Positions 21,087-28,846 of a stretch of DNA of 32,671 bases are shown here, in pieces (the stretch's first letter is position 1; every line of letters starts with the position of its first letter). A program made the position numbers and the translations under genes. The notes beneath the pieces are model-generated. The model was given only the letters and a program-made list of their open reading frames with translations, was not told where the DNA came from and did no database searches. Origin of the DNA: a virus; IMG/VR virus record IMGVR_UViG_3300046794_000229, positions 1-32,671 of that record, one strand, 5' to 3'.

Positions 21087-22295
21087 ATGGCAAATACTCT
21101 GCTCACCCCCACCAAGATCCTGGACCACTCGCTCATGCTCTTGGAGAACAACCTGTCGTTCACCTCCCGCGTGAACCGCCAGTACGACGGACAATTCGCC
21201 GTCAGCGGCGCCAAGATCGGTAACACCGTCAACGCCCGCAAGCCGGTGCGCTTCGTCGGCCGCTCGGGCGCCAACCTGGGCCTCGAGAACGTCGTGGAAA
21301 CCAGCGTGCCGATCGCGCTGACCACGCAGTTCGGCGTCGACTTCCAATTCTCGAGCCAGGAACTGACCCTGACCGTTGACGAATTCGCCGAGCGCTACAT
21401 CGCCCCGGCCATGGCCACGATCGCCAACAAGATCGACTACGACGGCCTCGGCCTGGTCGGATCGGTCGCCAACGGCATCGGCACCGTAGGCACCACGCCG
21501 AACGACATCTCGGCCCTGCTGAACGCCGGCGTCAAGCTGGACAACGAAGCCGTGCCGCGCGACGGCAGGCGCACCATCGTGTGGGACCCGGCCACCAACG
21601 GCTCGATGGTCAAGAGCGCGGCTGGCCTGCTGAATCCGTCCAACAAGATCGGCGAGCAGTACGAATCGGGCATCTTCTCGCCGACCGCGCTGGGCTTCGA
21701 CATCGGCATGGACCAGAACGTGAACGTGCTGACCTCGGGCACGCGCGGCAACGGCACCGTGTCGGGAGCGGGCCAGACCGGCTCGACCCTCGTCGTGACC
21801 GGCCTGGGTGCTGGCGCGACCGTCGCGGCTGGCGACACCTTCGTGCTGCAGAACGTGTACGCCGTCAACCCGCAGAACCGCCAAAGCACCGGCGTCCTGC
21901 GCCAGTTCGTCGTAACCGCTGCGGCCACGGCCGACGGCTCGGGTAACGCCACCCTGTCGATCTTCCCGGCGATCAATACCGCGGCGAGCAACCAGCAGTA
22001 CCAGACCGTCACCGGCAGCCCGGCCAACGCCGCGACCGTGACCTGGGACGTGGCGGCTAACACGCAGTACGTCGCCAACGTTGCCTACCACAAGGACGCC
22101 TTCACGCTGGTGAGCGCCGACCTGGAAGACATGAGCCAGTACGGCGCATGGGGCGGCCGCCGTATGCACAAAGGCATCTCGATGCGCATCGTCCGACAGT
22201 ACAACATCAACAGCGATGTCGTGCCGTGCCGTCTGGACGTGCTGTACGGCTGGAAGGCGATCTACCCTGAACTGGCCTGCCGCATCATCCGCTGA
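21087..22295 (+). CDS. major coat protein, P22 gp5-like
   Basis: The 402-residue product has an N-terminus MANTLLTPTKILDHSLMLLE (P22 coat gp5 is 430 aa), then FTSRVNRQYDGQFAVSGAKI, VRFVGRSGANLG, LTVDEFAERYIAPAMATIAN and a shell-fold core. Residues about 220-330 contain a beta-rich insertion (GTVSGAGQTGSTLVV, GDTFVLQNVYAVNP) that corresponds to the I-domain of P22-type coats. The end KGISMRIVRQYNINSDVVPC and LDVLYGWKAIYPELACRIIR is typical of the family. RBS AAGGAAGTAG precedes the ATG. Confidence 0.95.
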   Translation: MANTLLTPTKILDHSLMLLENNLSFTSRVNRQYDGQFAVSGAKIGNTVNARKPVRFVGRSGANLGLENVVETSVPIALTTQFGVDFQFSSQELTLTVDEFAERYIAPAMATIANKIDYDGLGLVGSVANGIGTVGTTPNDISALLNAGVKLDNEAVPRDGRRTIVWDPATNGSMVKSAAGLLNPSNKIGEQYESGIFSPTALGFDIGMDQNVNVLTSGTRGNGTVSGAGQTGSTLVVTGLGAGATVAAGDTFVLQNVYAVNPQNRQSTGVLRQFVVTAAATADGSGNATLSIFPAINTAASNQQYQTVTGSPANAATVTWDVAANTQYVANVAYHKDAFTLVSADLEDMSQYGAWGGRRMHKGISMRIVRQYNINSDVVPCRLDVLYGWKAIYPELACRIIR

Positions 22296-22308
22296 TCCAC
22301 CCCACCCG

Positions 22309-22332
22309 GCCCCGCTTCGACGGGGCTTCTTT
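22309..22332 (+). terminator. weak intrinsic terminator after the coat gene
   Basis: GCCCCG (22309-22314), a 6-nt loop and CGGGGC (22321-22326), then TTCTTT. The T-tract is broken by one C, so it may only partly reduce expression of the genes beyond the coat. Confidence 0.65.
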
Positions 22333-22345
22333 CACTGGAGTTTCC

Positions 22346-22609
22346 ATGTCCCTCATCAATCAAGGTTTGCCGGAAAAGCCGTACGAGTATCAGGAATACC
22401 CGAAGTGGGTCGGCGACAAACTCGTGCAGAACGCCGCCGAAGAGGAAGCACTGCTGGCCGAGCTGGATCCGGCCGACGACGAAGCATCGCGCGGCGCTGA
22501 CACTGTCGAGCAGCGCGCCACACTGATGCAGGCCGCCGCCGACAAAGGCATCAAGGTCAATAAGCGCTGGTCCGACGACAAGATCCGCGCCGCCATCGAG
22601 GCCGCCTGA
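22346..22609 (+). CDS. small structural/HeH-type protein
   Basis: The 87-residue acidic product begins MSLINQGLPEKPYEYQEYPK. Its last 30 residues (ATLMQAAADKGIKVNKRWSD followed by DKIRAAIEAA) match the two-helix HeH/LEM-like motif seen in phage head-region proteins. It is coupled to the next gene by TGATG. Its role in the head is inferred from position. Confidence 0.75.
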   Translation: MSLINQGLPEKPYEYQEYPKWVGDKLVQNAAEEEALLAELDPADDEASRGADTVEQRATLMQAAADKGIKVNKRWSDDKIRAAIEAA

Positions 22610-23325
22610 TGACAACCGCGCTCGACCTGATGAAACTCGCGCTCAAGGATTTGGGCGCACTGGGGATCGGCCAGTCGATCAGTCCTGATGACACGCAGGA
22701 TTCGCTCAACACGCTAAACCAGATGCTGGCGCAGTGGCAGGGCGAGCGCCTGTCTGTGTATCACCTGATCAACGTCGCGAAGCAGTCCACCGGCGCGGCC
22801 GCATACACCATCGGGCCTGGCGGCGATTTCGACTGCGCACGACCCACGGACATCAAGGCCGCCTTCGCGCGCCTGAGCAACGGGTCGATCCCGGCCGACT
22901 CCCCGGTGCAGGTCATCCGCTCGCGCGAGGATTACGACCGCATCGTGGTCAAGAATCTGTCAACGCTGCCGAGCGCGGTGTTCTACGACTCAGCGTACCC
23001 GCTGGGCCAGCTGATCTGGTATCCGGTGCCGCCTGCGCAGTACGAGCTGCACGTGTCCGTGCTGGATGCCCTGCCGCAGTTCGCCACGCCGTCCGACGAC
23101 GTAGTCCTGCCGCCTGAATACCTGCTCGCGATCCGCTACAACCTGGCGATCTGCATGGCGCCGTCATACCAGGTCGAGCCCACGCCAACCCTGCAGCGGC
23201 TGGCCGCGAACGCGAAACGCGTGATTAAGCGCATGAACCTGCAGTTGCCATCCATGACGATGCCGGCCGGCCTGGCGGGCGTGGGCGGCCGCTACAACAT
23301 CTATTCCGACAACTTCACGAGGTAA
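22609..23325 (+). CDS. P22 gp4-like tail accessory (packaged DNA stabilisation) protein
   Basis: The 238-residue product opens MTTALDLMKLALKDLGALGI and contains SLNTLNQMLAQWQGERLSVY. It has a long C-terminal helical part (PEYLLAIRYNLAICMAPSYQ). This is the gp4-type neck protein that binds below the portal after packaging and starts the short tail. P22 gp4 is 166 aa; the larger form with an inserted beta region (ADSPVQVIRSREDYDRIVVK, GQLIWYPVPPAQYELHVSVL) is common in related podoviruses. It precedes the gp10-like gene by 3 bp. Confidence 0.88.
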   Translation: MTTALDLMKLALKDLGALGIGQSISPDDTQDSLNTLNQMLAQWQGERLSVYHLINVAKQSTGAAAYTIGPGGDFDCARPTDIKAAFARLSNGSIPADSPVQVIRSREDYDRIVVKNLSTLPSAVFYDSAYPLGQLIWYPVPPAQYELHVSVLDALPQFATPSDDVVLPPEYLLAIRYNLAICMAPSYQVEPTPTLQRLAANAKRVIKRMNLQLPSMTMPAGLAGVGGRYNIYSDNFTR

Positions 23326-23328
23326 CGC

Positions 23329-24750
23329 ATGCGAGTGGCACTGACCGGCGGCGCGTACGCGGCGCGCAGCCTGATCGCGGACGCGCAGCGCTGCGTGAAC
23401 CTATACGTCGAGCCGAACCCGCAGGATGCGAACGCGCCGGCGACGCATTACCCGACGCCTGGCCTCACGCTGCTGTCGGCGCCGCCGGCGCCGCAGGCTG
23501 GCCGCGGACTTTACCGGTCCACCACGGGCAAGCTGTTCGTCGCGATCGGCTCGAACCTGTACTGCGTCGACCTGGCATGGAACTGGATCTTGCTGGGCGC
23601 CCTGGCGACCAACAGCGGCCCAGTCTCCATGGTCGACAACGGGACCAGCTTATTCGTGGTCGACGGCTCTACGAACGGCTACATCGTCGACTTGGCATCC
23701 ATGGCGATGAGCGTGTGCGCCGACGAGGCCTTTTACGGTGCGGACCGCGTCGACTACGTCGACGGCTACTTCATCTTCAACAAGCCCGGCTCGCCGCAGT
23801 TCTATATCAGTCGGTACAACGACGTGACGTTCGATCCACTGGACATCGCGTCTAAGAACACCTATCCGGATAGCCTCGCGACGCACGCGGTTATGCACCG
23901 CGAAATCTGGCTGTTCGGCGAGTTGACGACGGAGGTGTGGTTCAACTCTGGCGCGTCCGACTTCACGTTCCAGCGCATGCCGGGCGTGTTCATCGAGCAC
24001 GGCTGCGCGGCGAAGTACAGTGTGGCAAAGATTGACCTGGCGCTGTTCTGGCTTGGGCGCGATCTGCAGGGCCAAGGGATTGTGTTCGCCGGCCGGAACT
24101 ACACCGCCGAGCGCATCAGCACATACGCGCTCGAGGCCGAGATCGCAACGTATTCGCGGATCGATGACGCGGTAGGGTTCAGCTACCTGCAAGGCGGCCA
24201 CGCGTTTTACGTCCTCACGTTCCCGACTGCGAACAAGACTTGGGCATTCGACGTCACCACGCAGCAGTGGGCGCAGCGCGTGTACCTGAACACCGACGGC
24301 TTTTACGGCCGCCACCGCATGATCGCGCACGCCGCCCACGACGGCCAGAACATCGTGCTGGACTGGGAGAACGGGAACCTGTATGCGCTGGATCCGAACG
24401 CCTACACCGACAACGGCAACCCGATCCCACGCATCCGCAGCTTCCCCCACATCTCGGGCGCCGACGGCAACCGCGTGCTGTTCCGCCAGTTCGTCGCCGA
24501 TATGGAGGTCGGCGCCGGTATGCCCGACGGCTCGGCGCCGCAGATTTTCCTGCGCTGGAGCGACACCAGGGGCGTGACGTGGGGCCAGCCAGTGCCGAAT
24601 GACCTCGGGGCACTTGGCGAGTTCTATACGTCGATCCAGTGGCAGCGCCTGGGCTACGCCCGCGATCGTGTGTTCGAACTGTCGTGGACCGCGCCCGTGC
24701 GCACGGCGCTCAACGGTGCATGGATCGATATGACGAGGGCACGGACATGA
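23329..24750 (+). CDS. P22 gp10-like packaged DNA stabilisation protein
   Basis: The 473-residue product begins MRVALTGGAYAARSLIADAQ and has RCVNLYVEPNPQDANAPATH and YPTPGLTLL, the start of the gp10 family (P22 gp10 is 472 aa). Repeated beta-propeller-like strands follow (KLFVAIGSNLYCVDL, TSLFVVDGSTNGYIVDL, YFIFNKPGSPQFYISR). It forms the tail ring between gp4 and the tail needle or tailspikes and closes the filled head. It overlaps the next gene (ATGA). Confidence 0.93.
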   Translation: MRVALTGGAYAARSLIADAQRCVNLYVEPNPQDANAPATHYPTPGLTLLSAPPAPQAGRGLYRSTTGKLFVAIGSNLYCVDLAWNWILLGALATNSGPVSMVDNGTSLFVVDGSTNGYIVDLASMAMSVCADEAFYGADRVDYVDGYFIFNKPGSPQFYISRYNDVTFDPLDIASKNTYPDSLATHAVMHREIWLFGELTTEVWFNSGASDFTFQRMPGVFIEHGCAAKYSVAKIDLALFWLGRDLQGQGIVFAGRNYTAERISTYALEAEIATYSRIDDAVGFSYLQGGHAFYVLTFPTANKTWAFDVTTQQWAQRVYLNTDGFYGRHRMIAHAAHDGQNIVLDWENGNLYALDPNAYTDNGNPIPRIRSFPHISGADGNRVLFRQFVADMEVGAGMPDGSAPQIFLRWSDTRGVTWGQPVPNDLGALGEFYTSIQWQRLGYARDRVFELSWTAPVRTALNGAWIDMTRART

Positions 24751-25127
24751 GCGTCGCGAGCAATATCCCGGCGCCGGGCGTACCGGTCGTCGGTCCGGAC
24801 GGGCGCATGTCGTCGGTGTGGTTCCAGTTCTTCATGACTTTGCTCCGGCGCACCGGCGATACGCAGGGCGTCACAACGGACGACCAGAGCATCGTGCCAA
24901 GCGGCGATTCCGGGCTGGCTGAGACCATCGCCCAACTATTCAGCCTGCGCGATGCCATGCACATGGTGCCCCCGGTTGCGCCGATGATCCCGCCCGATGA
25001 CCAGACGCCGCCGCCGGCCGCCGCCGCGTCGCTGGAGGATCCGCACGCTCGCATCGAAGCACTGGAAGCCACCGTGCAGCGCCTGGCAACCGAAATTGAA
25101 GCAATCAGACAAGGACAGCAATTATGA
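24747..25127 (+). CDS. small structural protein with C-terminal coiled coil
   Basis: The 126-residue product starts MSVASNIPAPGVPVVGPDGR and has the motif MSSVWFQFFMTLLRRTGDTQ, found in small phage proteins encoded near tail genes. A Pro-rich stretch (about residues 75-95) follows, then a coiled coil (PHARIEALEATVQRLATEIE). It may be a trimeric tail or fibre component. P22 has its needle gene gp26 at this position; similarity is positional only. Confidence 0.75.
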   Translation: MSVASNIPAPGVPVVGPDGRMSSVWFQFFMTLLRRTGDTQGVTTDDQSIVPSGDSGLAETIAQLFSLRDAMHMVPPVAPMIPPDDQTPPPAAAASLEDPHARIEALEATVQRLATEIEAIRQGQQL

Positions 25128-25462
25128 CCGTCATCGCAAAGCCTCTCGTCGAGGCCAAGTTCGCCGAGAACGCGCAGACCACGCAGTACACCGCGCCGCC
25201 CGGCACGCGCACCGTCGTCGACAAGTTCACGGCCACCAACGTGACAGGCGCGAGCGCGACGTTGGCCATCAACATCATCCCGTCTTCCGGCACGGCCGGA
25301 TCGTCCAACGTGATCACGCAGACGAAAACCATTGCCGCCGGCGCGACTGAAGTGCTGCCCGAGCAAGTCGGCCAGATCCTGGGGCCGGGCGATGCCATCT
25401 CGACGCTTGCCGGCACGGCCAGCGCGATCGTGATCCGCATTTCGGGTCGCGAGGTTACTTAA
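25124..25462 (+). CDS. small beta-rich structural protein
   Basis: The 112-residue product begins MTVIAKPLVEAKFAENAQTT and is mainly beta (YTAPPGTRTVVDKFTATN, ATLAINIIPSSGTAG, GDAISTLAGTASAIVIRI), like small virion decoration domains of about 100 residues. It overlaps the previous stop (ATGA). Its function in the particle is unknown. Confidence 0.75.
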   Translation: MTVIAKPLVEAKFAENAQTTQYTAPPGTRTVVDKFTATNVTGASATLAINIIPSSGTAGSSNVITQTKTIAAGATEVLPEQVGQILGPGDAISTLAGTASAIVIRISGREVT

Positions 25463-25476
25463 TCGAGGAATTATTC

Positions 25477-26046
25477 ATGAAGCATTTCCTGAAGATCGCC
25501 GAGGGCGTCGACATCATGCCTCTGCTGGCCGCGATCAAGCGCAATCCGCACCTGTGGAAAGAGGACACCTACCTGCGCGACTATCCGCAGGGGCCCTTCG
25601 GGGATACCGAGACGATCATGCTTCGGTTCCCTGTCAAGGGCGTGTACGAGACGCAGCAGGAGCTCGAGCAGCACCGGCTGACGCACGATCCGCATGAGAG
25701 CATCGACTACCCGGCCTACAAAATCCTCCACGAGGCCCGTCCCCTGATCATGGCCCTGATGGCGCGCGTGCAGGGCGAGCGCCTGGGCCGCGTCATGATC
25801 AACAAGCTGCGCCCGGGCGGCGTCATCTACCCGCATGCCGACACCCCGGAGCATGCCGAATACTACTCGCGCCACCACATCGTGCTGGAAAGCGAGCCGG
25901 GCAACACGTTCCGCTGTGCCGACGAGACAGTGTGGATGCGTCCTGGCGAGGTCTGGTGGTTCAACAACAAGCTCGAGCACGAAGTCATCAACAACAGCGC
26001 CGCCGATCGCATCCAGATCGTCGTCGACATCAGGACCAGCCGATGA
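25477..26046 (+). CDS. aspartyl/asparaginyl beta-hydroxylase-like 2-oxoglutarate oxygenase
   Basis: The 189-residue product has the double-stranded beta-helix of Fe(II)/2-oxoglutarate oxygenases. The motif GGVIYPHADTPEHAEYYSRH supplies His120 and Asp122; EHEVINN supplies His168; Arg178 in ADRIQIVVDI should bind 2-oxoglutarate. The strand-turn set VWMRPGEVWWFNNKLEHEV is typical of Asp/Asn beta-hydroxylases. It would hydroxylate a protein side chain, perhaps a phage or host protein; the substrate is unknown. The enzyme is complete and lies within the structural operon, coupled to an acetyltransferase gene. Confidence 0.9.
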   Translation: MKHFLKIAEGVDIMPLLAAIKRNPHLWKEDTYLRDYPQGPFGDTETIMLRFPVKGVYETQQELEQHRLTHDPHESIDYPAYKILHEARPLIMALMARVQGERLGRVMINKLRPGGVIYPHADTPEHAEYYSRHHIVLESEPGNTFRCADETVWMRPGEVWWFNNKLEHEVINNSAADRIQIVVDIRTSR

Positions 26047-26498
26047 TCACCTGCCACGTCGAATCGTTCGAAGAGCGCCTGGCCGAATTGCAGGTGCTGC
26101 TGCCGCTTCACTACCGCGAACTAGCCCTGAACCAGGACAAGGTGCCGCTGGCACCGCAGTACCACGTCTACATCGAGCGCGAGCGCGCCGGCGGCCTGAT
26201 CTTCGTGACGCTGCGCGACGCGGGCGAGCTGGTCGGATACTTCATCGGCTTCATCGCCCCCGGACTGCATTACAGCACGTGCCTGACCTGCACGATGGAC
26301 ATTTTCTACGTGCGCGCCGATAGGCGCGCTGGTAGCGCCGGGGTGCGCATGTTCCGCTTCGTCGAGGCAGAACTGCGGCGCCGCGGCGTCCAGCGGTGGT
26401 TCATGGGTTCAAAGGTGCACGCCGACGCCAGCGCGCTGTTCAAGCGCATCGGCGCGGCGCCGGTCGAAACGTATTTCAGCAAATGGTTGGGAGATTAA
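26043..26498 (+). CDS. GNAT family acetyltransferase
   Basis: The 151-residue product begins MITCHVESFEERLAELQVLL. A core strand-helix series follows: GGLIFVTLRDAGELVGYFIG, CTMDIFYVRADRRAGSAGVR (the acetyl-CoA pyrophosphate loop region, with R-x-x-G-S/A-G) and FVEAELRRRGVQRWFMGSKV. GNAT proteins just before ejection-protein genes are seen in several podoviruses; T7 gp13 is a comparable case by fold and position. Whether it travels in the virion is unknown. ATGA overlap couples it to the oxygenase gene. Confidence 0.85.
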   Translation: MITCHVESFEERLAELQVLLPLHYRELALNQDKVPLAPQYHVYIERERAGGLIFVTLRDAGELVGYFIGFIAPGLHYSTCLTCTMDIFYVRADRRAGSAGVRMFRFVEAELRRRGVQRWFMGSKVHADASALFKRIGAAPVETYFSKWLGD

Positions 26499-26500
26499 TT

Positions 26501-27307
26501 ATGGTTGCAGCAGCAGTGGCAGGAGCTGCCGCTCTTGGCGGAGCGGTGATCAGCTCGAACTCATCGAGAAGCGCAGCCAACAAGCAGGCCGACGCCGCGA
26601 ACCGCAGCGCCGACATGCAGAGCTCGCAGTGGCAGCAGACGCAGGCGAACATGGCCCCGTACCTGCAACTGGGGAACTCGTCGATTTCCCCACTGCTCAA
26701 GGCCATGGGCTACAACGCCACGCAGAACGGTGATGGTACATGGAGCTACAACGGCACAGATCCCGGCAACCCGCTGCAGCAGCGATTCTCGGCGCCGACG
26801 GCCGCAGAGGCCGAGGCGACGCCGGGATACCAGTTCACGCTGCAGCAGGGCCTGAAGGCGACACAGAACAGCGCCGCGGCGCGCGGCCTGGGCACTTCGG
26901 GCGCTGCGCTTAAAGGGGCGTCGACGTACGCAACGGGCTTGGCCGATTCGACATACAACGATGTGTACCAACGCGCGCTGAACACGTTCAACACAAATTA
27001 CAAGAGCGCTTCCGACAACGCCAACCGCCTTACCGGCCTCGTGGGCAGCGGCCAGAACGCGGCCGGCGGCCTGGGTGCGCTCGGCGCGCAGACCTCGGGG
27101 AATATCGCGAACACGCTGACTAGCGGCGCAAACGCATCGGCGGCGGGCACCATCGGTAGCGCGAACGCGCTGACGAGTGCTCTGGGCACCATGGGCAACA
27201 ACGCGATGATTTACGGCATGACCCAGAACAACGCGGCCAAGACCCCGTCCGGAAACCCTCTGTACGGCGGCGGCGATGTTCCGGCCAGCGTCCCATATAC
27301 CGCTTGA
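26501..27307 (+). CDS. DNA ejection/internal virion protein (P22 gp7-like)
   Basis: The 268-residue product starts MVAAAVAGAAALGGAVISSN, a Gly/Ala-rich hydrophobic segment. Helical, Ala/Asn/Gln-rich repeats follow (NKQADAANRSADMQSSQWQQ, TPGYQFTLQQGLKATQNSAA, ARGLGTSGAAL). These features match the smallest of the three ejection proteins of P22-like phages, which leave the capsid first and form a conduit in the host envelope. RBS GGGAG precedes the ATG. Confidence 0.88.
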   Translation: MVAAAVAGAAALGGAVISSNSSRSAANKQADAANRSADMQSSQWQQTQANMAPYLQLGNSSISPLLKAMGYNATQNGDGTWSYNGTDPGNPLQQRFSAPTAAEAEATPGYQFTLQQGLKATQNSAAARGLGTSGAALKGASTYATGLADSTYNDVYQRALNTFNTNYKSASDNANRLTGLVGSGQNAAGGLGALGAQTSGNIANTLTSGANASAAGTIGSANALTSALGTMGNNAMIYGMTQNNAAKTPSGNPLYGGGDVPASVPYTA

Positions 27308-27319
27308 AGAAAGAGAAAA

Positions 27320-28846
27320 ATGGCTCTCGACCCATCCATCCCGCTCCAGGCAAAAGCACCCGACTTCAACCCGTTGGCCACCCTGCTCCAGGTCCAGCAG
27401 TACAAGAACCTCCAGCAGACCGGCAACCGTCTCCAACTGGACACGGACGCCAATCAGGCAGTCGGCCAGGCGATTCAGCGCAACACCGGACCCGACGGTA
27501 AGCTGAACCTGCTGGGCGTGCAGCGCGATCTCGCTGGGAACCCGGCCGCCGCATATAACCTGCAGGCAGCGACCGGGCAAAATCTCGCGCAGCAAGGCCA
27601 GCAGATCAGCAACCAGGGCGGCCAGATCAGCAACGACACGAACATGTTCGCCCTACACAAGGATTACGCAAACACCATGCTGCAGACGGCCCAGGGCGTG
27701 CTCGCGGACAAGCGAATTACTGCCCCCGTCGGCCAGTACGACCCAGCACAGGCAACCGATGCCCTGAGCGAGGCGATGAGCCAAGCCGAAGCCAAGGGCG
27801 TGCCGCGCGCGCAGGCGCTGCTGGCCGTAGCGCCGTTCGTCAACGCGGTGCACCAGCCTGGTGCCGTAGCGGCCATGCTGCAAAACTCCCTGCGCGGACA
27901 ATTGGCGGCTTCGCAGCAGCTGGGCGCACTGACCCCGACCCCGACCCCGACGACTGATGGCGCGACGACGGAGTTCCGCGACACGAATCCGATCACGAAT
28001 CCTGGCATTGTCGGCACGAAGATCGAACAGAGGCTTTCGCCTGCTCAAGCAACCGGTCGCATGCCGACGGTTGGGCCTGATGGGCAACCGGGATCGATCC
28101 CGTTCAGCGATACCGTCCCGCCCAACTTGCTGCCGCCGGGCATGCAGGGTGGCCAGCAGCAGGCGCCGGGTCGGTACCCGCAGCCTCAGGCTACACGCCC
28201 CGGGTTCATCCCCTCGGGACAGGCGCCGGGCGTGGGCGAGGCCGCAACGGCAGCGGGCCAAGGCGCGGGCCAGCAACTGCTGGCCGACCAGGCTTCCAAC
28301 GCCGAATCGGGCAAGCGCGTCAACATGCTGCAGAACGCTGCGGACGCGCTGTCGAAGGCGCAGACCGGCACCGGCGCCGACAAGCTCAACGCTGTGCGCG
28401 GCGTGGTCGCGATGCTCGGCGGCCCGGCGGACAAGGTAGCCAGCTATGACGAGGCCAACAAGTACCTGACCCAGTACGCGCAGCAGAAGGCGGCATCGTT
28501 CGGTCATGCGACCGACGCGCAGCTGTCCGCGGCGCTGACCGGCAACGGAAACACGCATATTTCCAACCTGGCCGCGCAGGACGTCGTGAAGGTGAACATG
28601 GCGCTCGAGCGCATGGATCAGGCGCGAATGCAGGCCTGGCAGAGCGCCGGACTGCCGCCGGCGCAGTACTCGCAATGGAAGTCGCAATTCGGCGCGGCGA
28701 TGGATCCGCGCGTCTTCGTGGCCGACCAGCTCCCGGCGGCAAAAGTGGGGGCGATGGTCAAGGCGATGAATGCGAAGGAACAGGCGACGTTCCGCCAGCA
28801 ATATAACTGGGCCGTTCAGAACGGCTACATCAACGGGCCCCAATAA
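27320..28846 (+). CDS. DNA ejection protein (P22 gp20-like)
   Basis: The 508-residue Gln/Ala/Gly-rich product begins MALDPSIPLQAKAPDFNPLA and continues through TLLQVQQYKNLQQTG, coiled-coil-prone helices and low-complexity Gly/Pro/Gln segments (about residues 225-320). Its size and place between the gp7-like and transglycosylase-bearing proteins match P22 gp20 (471 aa). It is thought to be ejected with the DNA. It is coupled to the next gene by a one-base TAATG overlap. Confidence 0.88.
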   Translation: MALDPSIPLQAKAPDFNPLATLLQVQQYKNLQQTGNRLQLDTDANQAVGQAIQRNTGPDGKLNLLGVQRDLAGNPAAAYNLQAATGQNLAQQGQQISNQGGQISNDTNMFALHKDYANTMLQTAQGVLADKRITAPVGQYDPAQATDALSEAMSQAEAKGVPRAQALLAVAPFVNAVHQPGAVAAMLQNSLRGQLAASQQLGALTPTPTPTTDGATTEFRDTNPITNPGIVGTKIEQRLSPAQATGRMPTVGPDGQPGSIPFSDTVPPNLLPPGMQGGQQQAPGRYPQPQATRPGFIPSGQAPGVGEAATAAGQGAGQQLLADQASNAESGKRVNMLQNAADALSKAQTGTGADKLNAVRGVVAMLGGPADKVASYDEANKYLTQYAQQKAASFGHATDAQLSAALTGNGNTHISNLAAQDVVKVNMALERMDQARMQAWQSAGLPPAQYSQWKSQFGAAMDPRVFVADQLPAAKVGAMVKAMNAKEQATFRQQYNWAVQNGYINGPQ

